Source of the DNA: Bacillota bacterium
Lineage (GTDB): Bacteria; Bacillota; Clostridia; Acetivibrionales; DSM-1351
DNA length: 6,270 bases
Direction of reading: 5' to 3'
Assembly: GCA_023436515.1 (NCBI GenBank)
Contig: JAEZIV010000200.1
Location: 1 to 6,270 of the forward strand
Below the pieces are notes generated by a model that made no database searches, had not been told where the DNA came from, and saw only the letters and a program-made list of their open reading frames with translations. Made by a program: the position numbers and the translations under genes. Shown here one piece after another: positions 1 to 5,836 of the stretch (position 1 is its first letter; every line of letters starts with the position of its first letter).

Positions 1-644
1 TCCTTGAGCTGGTTGGTCTTTCAGATAGAGCCTCGGCATATCCGTCAAAGCTGAGTGGTGGACAAAAGCAGAGAGTGGGCATTGCAAGGGCTATTGCAAA
101 TAATCCGGAAATACTTCTGTGTGATGAACCAACCTCGGCTCTTGATTTAGAAACTACCAACTCTATTCTCGAACTTTTAAAGCAAGTCAACAAGCAATTG
201 GGAATTACCACTGTCATCATATCTCACGAAATGAATGTTATTAAAAAAATCTGTGACAGGGTTGCTGTAATGAAGGACTCAGAAGTGGTGGAGCTTGATA
301 CAGTCTATAATGTTTTTGCATCACCCAAACATAGCTTTACAAAGCAGCTGGTCAATCACACCATCAATTTGGAATTGCCCCAAAGACTATTTCAAGAGAA
401 CGAAAAAAGACTACTGAAGATAGTTTATAGAGGAGAAAAGGCAGAAGACCCGGTTATATCAGATACAATTAAGAAGTTTAATATTAACTTAAATATTCTT
501 CATGGAAAGATAGAATATATTTCAGATCAGCCAATTGGAATACTGGTTGTTCATATGGAAGGAGATATTGAAAATATCACTTCTGCAGAAGAATACTTAA
601 TTGCAAGGGTAGCAGATATGGAGGTGCTCAATGCTTCAAGTTAG
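1..644 (+). CDS. metN: Methionine-type ABC importer ATP-binding protein MetN (5' partial)
   Basis: Cytoplasmic ATPase that powers uptake of methionine (D- or L-, or related compounds) through the MetI permease. The reading frame is open from base 3 to the stop at 642-644. The window edge removes the N-terminus, including the Walker A motif. Visible in order: the ABC signature LSGGQ (51-65) followed by KQRVGIARA, the Walker B segment ILLCDEPTSALD with Asp at 123-125, and the H-loop His in VIISHE at 225-227. A C-terminal extension of about 80 residues (from about base 400) matches the NIL domain, the regulatory ligand-binding domain that separates MetN from most other importer ATPases. About 214 codons are present of a usual length near 340. 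A GTG at 75 lies inside the signature region and is not the true start. The end overlaps metI by 14 nt. The family assignment is firm; the exact ligand is inferred from the family. Confidence 0.93.
   Translation, partial: LELVGLSDRASAYPSKLSGGQKQRVGIARAIANNPEILLCDEPTSALDLETTNSILELLKQVNKQLGITTVIISHEMNVIKKICDRVAVMKDSEVVELDTVYNVFASPKHSFTKQLVNHTINLELPQRLFQENEKRLLKIVYRGEKAEDPVISDTIKKFNINLNILHGKIEYISDQPIGILVVHMEGDIENITSAEEYLIARVADMEVLNASS
620..626 (+). promoter_or_regulatory. Ribosome binding site of metI inside metN
   Basis: GGAGGTG lies 4 nt before the metI ATG at 631, within the last codons of metN. It supports that start and fits translational coupling of ATPase and permease. Confidence 0.7.
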
Positions 645-1296
645 TTTTTTGGAATTGCTTCAAAATCTGTCAAAAGCTTTTACAGAGACCTTTCTAATGT
701 GCGGAACCTCAATGGCCCTGGCAATATTATTGGGAGTTCCTCTGGGACTTTTCATTTACATAACCAGAAAAGGACTCTTTTGGGAAAACAGGTTTTTGAA
801 CTTCATAGGTGGGTTTCTTATTAATATAATAAGATCGACACCCTTTGTAATACTTTTAGTGCTTCTCATTCCGGTTACTCAAAGGGTTGTGGGTTCTACC
901 ATCGGACCACTTGCAGCTTCAGTACCCCTATCGGTGGCAGCGGTTGCTTTTTATGCAAGGCTGGTAGAAAACGCACTTTGTGAAGTGGATAAGGGAGTAC
1001 TTGAAGCGGCTGCTGCAACAGGAGCATCCAACTTCATGATTGTTAAGGATGTTCTTATGCCAGAGGCATTGCCCGGACTTTTCAGGGGTCTGACGGTAAC
1101 GGCAATAAGTCTGGTGGGTTATTCGGCAATGGCAGGTATTGTCGGTGGCGGAGGTATTGGAGATTTGGCAATCCGCTTCGGATATTACAGATATCAAACA
1201 GATGTAATGATTATTACAGTTATAACATTAATTATTCTTGTCCAGCTGCTTCAAACAATTGGTGATTTTGTGGCAAAAAAGGCGGATAGAAGATAG
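631..1296 (+). CDS. metI: Methionine-type ABC importer permease MetI
   Basis: Inner-membrane permease of a MetNI(Q) importer, expected to act as a dimer with two MetN subunits. The 221-residue length is typical of MetI. The protein is strongly hydrophobic, with about five membrane segments (roughly residues 19-45, 58-82, 91-112, 150-172 and 192-212). Between them is the EAA cytoplasmic loop that docks on the ATPase (residues 125-150, beginning EAAAATGAS and ending MPEALPGL). The segment GYSAMAGIVGGGGIGDLAIRFGYYRYQTDVM is split over residues 163-193 and is highly characteristic of MetI. The start at 631 is supported by GGAGGTG at 620-626 and overlaps metN by 14 nt. No gene for the binding lipoprotein MetQ follows; the next gene, 15 nt downstream, is a CoA ligase. 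MetQ must therefore be upstream or elsewhere, or this transporter uses another binding protein. Confidence 0.94.
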   Translation: MLQVSFLELLQNLSKAFTETFLMCGTSMALAILLGVPLGLFIYITRKGLFWENRFLNFIGGFLINIIRSTPFVILLVLLIPVTQRVVGSTIGPLAASVPLSVAAVAFYARLVENALCEVDKGVLEAAAATGASNFMIVKDVLMPEALPGLFRGLTVTAISLVGYSAMAGIVGGGGIGDLAIRFGYYRYQTDVMIITVITLIILVQLLQTIGDFVAKKADRR

Positions 1297-1298
1297 AT

Positions 1299-1306
1299 AA
1301 GGGGTG
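1299..1306 (+). promoter_or_regulatory. Ribosome binding site of the CoA ligase gene
   Basis: AAGGGGTG sits 5 nt before the ATG at 1312, in the 15-nt gap after metI. The gap is too short for a terminator or an independent promoter, so the ligase is presumably co-transcribed with metNI. Confidence 0.6.
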
Positions 1307-1311
1307 TTTTT

Positions 1312-2622
1312 ATGGGAACAAAACTGTATTGGGATGAAGAAATAGAAACTCTATCCAGAGAAGAGCTGGAGAATAAGCAAAAAATATTACTGGCAGAGCA
1401 TCTTGAACTGGCATACACACAGTCTGATTATTACAAGGAAGCATTTGACAAAGCAGGAGTTAAGCCATCTGATTTTAAGCAGCTATCTGACATAAGTAAA
1501 TTCCCTTTTGTGAATAAATACATAGAACGTGAAAGACAACTACATAAGCCAATATTAGGTGATATGCTCGCTGTTCCTGAAGAAGAGGTGGTTTTTGTAT
1601 CTGCTTCCAGCGGTTCAACAGGAGTTCCAACGTTGAGCCCCTTTACAAAAAGGGACTTTGATGAATTTCAGGATGTTCAGAGCAGACTGTTCTGGGCAGC
1701 CGGAATGAGACCAACAGATCGTTATGTTCACGCTCTGAACTTTACTCTTTTTGTTGGAGGACCGGATGTTATCGGTGCTCAAAACCTTGGAGCCCTCTGC
1801 ATCTGGGCAGGAACAATACCCTCTGACAGGCTGCTTTTTATACTAAAAGAGTTCCAGCCCACCATAATATGGACAACTCCCTCCTACGCATGGTATCTGG
1901 GAGAAACAGCAAAGAAACAGGGGATTGATCCGGCGAAGGATCTGGCTATAAATAAAATTATTGTAGCCGGTGAACCCGGAGGATCTATTGCTGCCACCAG
2001 AGAAGCCATTGAGGAGCTTTGGAATGCTAAGGTATATGACTTCTTTGGCATATCTGATATTTTCGGGGCCTGTGCAGGAATGTGCAGTGAAAGAAACGGT
2101 CTGCATTTAGCAGAGGATCATATACTGGTCGAAGTAATCAATCCGGACACTTTGGAGCCTGTGGCTGACGGAGAGCGAGGGGAGATAGTATTGACTACTC
2201 TTAGGAAAACTGCAAGGCCTATGATACGCTTCAGGACAGGAGATATCGGAACTGTAAATAAAGACAGGTGTGGTTGTGGGCGTACCCATGCACGAATCAA
2301 TATATCAGGGCGACTTGATGATATGCTCATCGTTTCAGGAGTTAATGTGTTTCCCAGTGATATAGAATACGTTGTTCGCAATATGACAGAGCTTTCAGGA
2401 GAATACCGGATAACAGCTGTTACTGAAAACTTTACTACGAAGTTTAAGGTTGAGGTTGAACGTGCAATGGGAAATGAGGAGTCCGGGGAGGAGCTTGCCG
2501 AAAAGGTGTCCTCCAGAATCAAGGTTCGCGTAGGAGTAAAGCCAAAGGAAGTGCTTATTCTGAAAAATGGTGAATTGCCACGGGCTACTCATAAGGCAAA
2601 ACGATTAATCGATGAAAGATAA
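1312..2622 (+). CDS. PaaK-type AMP-forming acyl/aryl-CoA ligase
   Basis: Adenylate-forming enzyme: carboxylic acid + ATP + CoA gives acyl-CoA + AMP + PPi, through an acyl-adenylate. Its 436 residues match the phenylacetate-CoA ligase family (about 430). Motifs in order: P-loop-like SASSGSTGVPT at 97-107; YDFFGISDIFG at 242-252; TGD at 309-311; CGCGR at 320-324; the hinge region GRLDDMLIVSGVNVFPSDIE at 333-352; and a C-terminal PRATHKAKR at 423-431 carrying the expected catalytic Lys (probably K428). The P-loop has Val where most relatives have Lys (SSGSTG-K-PT). C254, C258, H265, C320 and C322 could form a metal site, which is only a suggestion. The acid cannot be read from the sequence; phenylacetate, indoleacetate, branched-chain acids and 3-methylthiopropionate are candidates. 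The downstream aminotransferase and 2-oxoacid oxidoreductase imply that its product feeds, or comes from, a 2-oxoacid pathway. I therefore give no gene symbol. Confidence 0.88.
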   Translation: MGTKLYWDEEIETLSREELENKQKILLAEHLELAYTQSDYYKEAFDKAGVKPSDFKQLSDISKFPFVNKYIERERQLHKPILGDMLAVPEEEVVFVSASSGSTGVPTLSPFTKRDFDEFQDVQSRLFWAAGMRPTDRYVHALNFTLFVGGPDVIGAQNLGALCIWAGTIPSDRLLFILKEFQPTIIWTTPSYAWYLGETAKKQGIDPAKDLAINKIIVAGEPGGSIAATREAIEELWNAKVYDFFGISDIFGACAGMCSERNGLHLAEDHILVEVINPDTLEPVADGERGEIVLTTLRKTARPMIRFRTGDIGTVNKDRCGCGRTHARINISGRLDDMLIVSGVNVFPSDIEYVVRNMTELSGEYRITAVTENFTTKFKVEVERAMGNEESGEELAEKVSSRIKVRVGVKPKEVLILKNGELPRATHKAKRLIDER

Positions 2623-2623
2623 T

Positions 2624-2630
2624 AGGAGGG
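2624..2630 (+). promoter_or_regulatory. Ribosome binding site of the aminotransferase gene
   Basis: A strong AGGAGGG lies only 3 nt before the ATG at 2634, slightly closer than usual. No nearer in-frame alternative start exists, and the protein begins just before the conserved N-terminal arm, so 2634 is retained. Confidence 0.6.
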
Positions 2631-2633
2631 TAT

Positions 2634-3806
2634 ATGCCACAGCTAAGTAATAGAATAGGAAATTTTACCGATTCGGTAATAAGAAGAATGACACGTATAG
2701 CAAATGCCCATGGTGCTGTAAATCTTTCTCAGGGCTTTCCTGACTTTGATCCTCCTGAGGTGTTAAAAAAGGCTTTGGAAAAGGTAGCTGCCTCAAGTAT
2801 TCACCAATATGCTGTTACTTGGGGAGCAAACAATTTCAGAGAGGCACTGGCTGCAAAGCAATCAAAATATATGGGCATTGACATTGACCCTGAAACACAG
2901 GTGGTTGTCACCTGTGGAAGTACTGAGGCCATGATGGCTGCCATGATGACGGTATGTAATCCGGGAGATAAGGTTGTGGTGTTTTCACCCTTCTATGAGA
3001 ATTACGCAGCCGACGCAATACTTTCAGGTGCAGAACCAATATATGTCCATTTAAGGCCCCCTGAATTCAAATTTGATTTAAATGAGCTGGAGGAGGCTTT
3101 TAAGCTTGGCCCTAAGGCGTTAATTCTGTGTAATCCCTCCAATCCCACAGGAAAGGTTTTTACCCTGGAGGAGTTGAAAAGTATCGCTTATCTGGCTGAG
3201 AAGTATGACACCTTTGTTATTACAGATGAGGTCTATGAGCATATTGTATATGAGCCCTTCAAGCATATTTATTTTGCATCCCTGCCGAGAATGTTTGAAA
3301 GAACAATATCCTGTAGTTCACTTTCCAAGACCTACTCTATTACAGGCTGGAGATTGGGTTATCTCATTGCTCCGGCACATATTATTGACGGAGCACGAAA
3401 GGTTCATGATTTTCTGACAGTTGGTGCGGCTGCCCCATTGCAGGAGGCAGCAGTGGTCGGTCTGATGCTAGGAGAGGATTATTACAAGGAGCTTAAAAAA
3501 ACCTATACTGAAAAAAAGGATTTCTTCATAAAGGGCTTGGATAGGTTGGGGCTTGAGTATACAGTTCCCCAGGGCGCCTACTATGTAATGGTGGACATTT
3601 CAGAATTTAAAGCAAAAAGCGATCTTGAGTTTTGTGAGTGGATGGCACGGGAGGTTGGAGTAGCAGCAGTTCCGGGTTCAAGCTTTTTTAAGGAAGAGGT
3701 TAACCATCTGATTCGTTTCCACTTTGCAAAAAAGAAGGAAACGCTGGAAGAGGCATTAAAAAGGCTTGAAAATCTACGAAGTAAAGCAAGGGAGCGATGG
3801 TTATGA
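2634..3806 (+). CDS. Class I PLP aminotransferase, kynurenine/methionine aminotransferase (YbdL-like) group
   Basis: Cytoplasmic PLP enzyme that interconverts an amino acid and its 2-oxoacid. The 390 residues are full length for fold-type I class I/II. Visible: NLSQGFPDFDPPE at 30-42; GSTEAM at 95-100 in the cofactor phosphate region; NPSNPTG at 167-173; DEVYEHI at 198-204 with the PLP-contacting Asp198; SLSKTYSITGWRLGY at 229-243 with the Schiff-base Lys232; and Arg361 in LIRFHFAKKKETLEEA as the expected carboxylate-binding Arg. The pairing of NLSQGFPDF, the RKVHDFLTVGAAAPLQ segment (255-270), EFCEWM...GVAAVPGSSFF (332-352) and FAKK resembles, from memory, kynurenine/glutamine-K aminotransferases and E. 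coli YbdL, which prefers methionine and also accepts aromatic amino acids. Many clostridial relatives are annotated simply as aspartate or aromatic aminotransferase. The stop overlaps the next ATG (ATGA at 3803-3806). Class is certain; substrate is inferred. Confidence 0.9.
   Translation: MPQLSNRIGNFTDSVIRRMTRIANAHGAVNLSQGFPDFDPPEVLKKALEKVAASSIHQYAVTWGANNFREALAAKQSKYMGIDIDPETQVVVTCGSTEAMMAAMMTVCNPGDKVVVFSPFYENYAADAILSGAEPIYVHLRPPEFKFDLNELEEAFKLGPKALILCNPSNPTGKVFTLEELKSIAYLAEKYDTFVITDEVYEHIVYEPFKHIYFASLPRMFERTISCSSLSKTYSITGWRLGYLIAPAHIIDGARKVHDFLTVGAAAPLQEAAVVGLMLGEDYYKELKKTYTEKKDFFIKGLDRLGLEYTVPQGAYYVMVDISEFKAKSDLEFCEWMAREVGVAAVPGSSFFKEEVNHLIRFHFAKKKETLEEALKRLENLRSKARERWL
3788..3794 (+). promoter_or_regulatory. 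Ribosome binding site deciding the gamma-subunit start
   Basis: AAGGGAG lies 8 nt before the ATG at 3803 but only 2 nt before the in-frame ATG at 3797. The spacing favours 3803, which also gives an ATGA stop-start overlap with the aminotransferase and begins the protein at MIEVRWHGRGGQG, as family members usually do. Confidence 0.65.
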
Positions 3807-4348
3807 TTGAAGTCAGATGGCATGGGAGAGGGGGCCAGGGAAGCTTTACAGCCTCGAAGCTTTTGGGGACCTCTGTCGCTCTGTACGGAGGGAGGCATGC
3901 TCTTGCTTTCCCATCCTTTGGACCTGAGAGAAGGGGAGCACCGGTTCTGGCTTTTACCAAGATTGATGACAAAAAAATCTATGATCGCAGCGAAATTCAA
4001 AAGTGTGATTTCATTGTTGTTTTAGATGAAACTTTATTCAATGAAGGCTTTTTTAGTGATCTGAAGGAAGATGGAAGAATTATTGTTAATACAGCAAATA
4101 GTCAAGCCTATGCAAGGTATGACTCAAAGAGGATAACCACGGTAGATGCATCGGCAGCAGCACTTGAAATATTGGGTAAGCCTATTGCAAATACAGCTAT
4201 GCTTGGTGCTCTTGCAGCCGTATCAGGAATAGTTGAGCTAGAGGCTGTAAAGCAGGGAATGGATGGCTTTTTAAAGGGCTCCTTGTTAATTAAGAATAAA
4301 GAGGTAGTTCAGAGAACCTATCTCCAAAGCAAGGAGGCAATGGTATGA
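3803..4348 (+). CDS. 2-oxoacid:ferredoxin oxidoreductase, gamma subunit
   Basis: Gamma subunit of the four-subunit pyruvate/2-oxoisovalerate:ferredoxin oxidoreductase family, the domain associated with CoA in the complex. The 181 residues (183 if ATG 3797 is used) match the usual length. Diagnostic motifs are HGRGGQG at residues 7-13, FPSFGPERRGAPV at 36-48 and the C-terminal NTAMLGALAAVSGI at 130-143. The start at 3803 is chosen for its ribosome-binding-site spacing and the ATGA overlap with the aminotransferase. The 3' end overlaps the delta gene by ATGA (4345-4348), so the subunits look translationally coupled. Subunit identity is firm. The 2-oxoacid handled by the complex is not shown by this subunit, so the label por/vor/ior is left open. 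Confidence 0.93.
   Translation: MIEVRWHGRGGQGSFTASKLLGTSVALYGGRHALAFPSFGPERRGAPVLAFTKIDDKKIYDRSEIQKCDFIVVLDETLFNEGFFSDLKEDGRIIVNTANSQAYARYDSKRITTVDASAAALEILGKPIANTAMLGALAAVSGIVELEAVKQGMDGFLKGSLLIKNKEVVQRTYLQSKEAMV
4331..4337 (+). promoter_or_regulatory. Ribosome binding site of the delta-subunit gene
   Basis: AAGGAGG, 7 nt before the ATG at 4345 and inside the gamma gene, is the best-matched site in the window. It supports the ATGA-overlap start. Confidence 0.65.
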
Positions 4349-4656
4349 ACAGACCGGAAATTAGAAAATATGACAAGCCAAAGCATATAAAAGACTACCC
4401 TGTTGGTCCCTGCTATACTGCCGGGCACCTCGTCACTGAAAACTCCGGTTGGCGGACAGAGAAGCCCATAGTCAATAGTGATAAATGCATAGGCTGCTTT
4501 TACTGCTATCTATGTTGCCCGGAAGGCGTGATTTTCAAGAAACAAAAGCTTGTAGACATTGATTATCACTTCTGTAAAGGCTGCGGCATATGTGCAAGGG
4601 TTTGTCCCAAAGGTGCAATAACAATGAAAAGAGAGGCGAAGCGCGATGGAGAATAA
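4345..4656 (+). CDS. 2-oxoacid:ferredoxin oxidoreductase, delta subunit (2[4Fe-4S] ferredoxin-like)
   Basis: Small iron-sulfur subunit that carries electrons between the TPP/[4Fe-4S] centre of the beta subunit and external ferredoxin. The 103 residues are typical. Two classical cluster motifs are present: C48-x2-C51-x2-C54-x3-C58-P and C77-x2-C80-x2-C83-x3-C87-P, each followed by the usual G-V-I or G-A-I. An additional Cys57 lies directly before C58, giving a CCP tripeptide. The N-terminal 45 residues, including GWRTEKP at 35-41, fit the family's short leader that packs on the other subunits. The gene starts within the gamma stop (ATGA) and its end overlaps the alpha gene by 11 nt. Identification is firm; electron direction depends on whether the operon is assimilatory or catabolic. 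Confidence 0.94.
   Translation: MNRPEIRKYDKPKHIKDYPVGPCYTAGHLVTENSGWRTEKPIVNSDKCIGCFYCYLCCPEGVIFKKQKLVDIDYHFCKGCGICARVCPKGAITMKREAKRDGE
4630..4636 (+). promoter_or_regulatory. Ribosome binding site of the alpha-subunit gene
   Basis: AGAGAGG lies 9 nt before the ATG at 4646. It is weaker than the other sites in the operon, and the 11-nt overlap with delta suggests that re-initiation contributes to translation. Confidence 0.45.
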
Positions 4657-5836
4657 AGCATTTCTTTCAGGAAATGAAGCAGTAGCGGAGGGTGTTAGAC
4701 TGGCTTGTCCCCATGTAATCGCTGCCTATCCCATAACACCTCAGACTGTTGCTGTAGAGCGTCTGGCTGAAATGGTGGAGGGGGGAAGCCTGAAGTCTGA
4801 GTTCCTCCACGTTGAATCAGAGCATTCGGCTCTTTCTGCATGTATGGGGGCTAGCAGCATTGGGGCAAGAACCTTTACGGCAACCTCCTCACAAGGACTG
4901 CTATATATGGCTGAGTGTCTCCATTATGCAAGCGGGGGAAGGTTTCCAATTGTTATGATGAACGCAAACCGTTCCCTGGCACTACCCTGGAGTATTTACG
5001 GAGATCACAGGGATTCCTTATCGCTGCTGGACAGCGGTTGGATACAGGTATATGCAGAGGATGCGCAGGAAAGCCTTGATCTGGTTATACAGGCCTATGC
5101 CATAGCTGAGAATCAGAAGGTGCTTACACCGGTGATGTTGAATCTGGATGGGTTTGTATTAACACATACCTATGAGCTGGTGGAAATACCGTCAAGGGAA
5201 ACTGTTGACAAGTTTTTGCCTGCCTTTGAGACTCCCTATAAAATGGATCTGGATAATCCTAAGAATATGGGCTTCAGCTCATCGCCTGCCGATAATATGG
5301 AGTTTAAATACCAGCAGCATAAGGCTGTGCTTGCTGCAAAAGAGGTAATAAAGGAAGTAGATGCTTCTTTTAAGCAAATATTCGGACGGGGCTATGGGGG
5401 ACTTGTAGAAGGCTACAGGTGTGAGGACGCAGAGCTGATAATTGTAAGCCTTGGGAGTACTACGGGAACCTGCAGAGTTGTTGTAGATGAATTAAGGCAG
5501 GAGGGATGGAAGGTAGGCGTCTTGAAAATACGCTTTATGCGGCCCTTCCCTGAGGAGGAGATAATTGAATTAACCAGGAATGCAAAGGCTGTGGGGGTAA
5601 TAGACAGAGATATTTCCTTTGGATATGAGGGTACGGTATATACCAATGTAAACTCTGCCTTAGCAAAGCTTGACTCACCAATTTTAAAGCTGAATTTCAT
5701 TGCAGGACTTGGAGGAAGAGATATTTCAAAGGAGAGTATTAGAGAGGCTTTTTCAGATTTGAGGGCTGCCCTCAACGGAGAAATAAAAGACAGGGTCAAG
5801 TTTTTAAGTCTGGGGGTGGCCATTGATGAGTGGTAG
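4646..5836 (+). CDS. 2-oxoacid:ferredoxin oxidoreductase, alpha subunit
   Basis: Large subunit that supplies the substrate- and TPP-pyrimidine-side residues of the active site formed with beta. The 396 residues are typical of PorA/VorB proteins. Visible: FLSGNEAVAEG at 6-16; AYPITPQT at 27-34, whose Thr31 corresponds to the substrate-contacting Thr in pyruvate:ferredoxin oxidoreductases; HVESEHSA at 55-62, whose Glu59 is the likely TPP-contacting Glu; TATSSQG at 78-84; NRSLALPWSIYGDHRD at 108-123 with Arg109, the likely carboxylate-binding Arg; and the C-terminal transketolase-like domain from about 260 (LIIVSLGSTTGT, 264-275) ending with FIAGLGGRDIS (351-361). Residues 122 (Arg) and 128 (Leu) depart from the HSD and RD-x-GW patterns I remember as usual, which may bear on specificity. 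The gene overlaps delta and beta by 11 nt each. Confidence 0.94.
   Translation: MENKAFLSGNEAVAEGVRLACPHVIAAYPITPQTVAVERLAEMVEGGSLKSEFLHVESEHSALSACMGASSIGARTFTATSSQGLLYMAECLHYASGGRFPIVMMNANRSLALPWSIYGDHRDSLSLLDSGWIQVYAEDAQESLDLVIQAYAIAENQKVLTPVMLNLDGFVLTHTYELVEIPSRETVDKFLPAFETPYKMDLDNPKNMGFSSSPADNMEFKYQQHKAVLAAKEVIKEVDASFKQIFGRGYGGLVEGYRCEDAELIIVSLGSTTGTCRVVVDELRQEGWKVGVLKIRFMRPFPEEEIIELTRNAKAVGVIDRDISFGYEGTVYTNVNSALAKLDSPILKLNFIAGLGGRDISKESIREAFSDLRAALNGEIKDRVKFLSLGVAIDEW
5812..5819 (+). promoter_or_regulatory. Ribosome binding site of the beta-subunit gene
   Basis: GGGGGTGG lies 6 nt before the ATG at 5826, within the alpha gene. The next in-frame Met is residue 55, already inside the fold, so this site fixes the start at 5826. 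Confidence 0.55.

Noticed and set aside
75..77. GTG as a start for the first gene
   Set aside because: It lies within the ABC signature region, and the same frame is open upstream to the window edge with LELVGLSDRASAYPSKLSGGQ, so the gene is truncated, not short.
928..1197. Minus-strand open frame within metI
   Set aside because: It lies opposite the conserved EAA loop and membrane segments; its odd Cys/His-rich composition follows from the complementary strand.
1843..2592. Minus-strand open frames within the CoA ligase gene
   Set aside because: The composition is that of antisense shadow, and the plus-strand gene is continuous with all family motifs.
3495..3517. Two runs of seven A in the aminotransferase gene as a frameshift or slippage site
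   Set aside because: The reading frame continues through normal family sequence on both sides, and the A-AAA-AAC heptamer is not in the phase needed for programmed -1 slippage.
3797..3799. ATG at 3797 as gamma-subunit start
   Set aside because: It is only 2 nt from the Shine-Dalgarno sequence and adds just Met-Val. ATG 3803 has good spacing and the ATGA overlap.
3581..4000. Minus-strand open frames opposite the aminotransferase/gamma junction (3581-4000 and 3700-3972)
   Set aside because: They lie antisense to two well-supported genes, are Ser/Pro-rich without recognisable motifs and have no ribosome binding site that I can see.
3807..4025. Plus-strand open frame overlapping the gamma gene in another frame
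   Set aside because: It is a shadow of the gamma subunit, whose HGRGGQG and FGPERRGAPV motifs are in the other frame.
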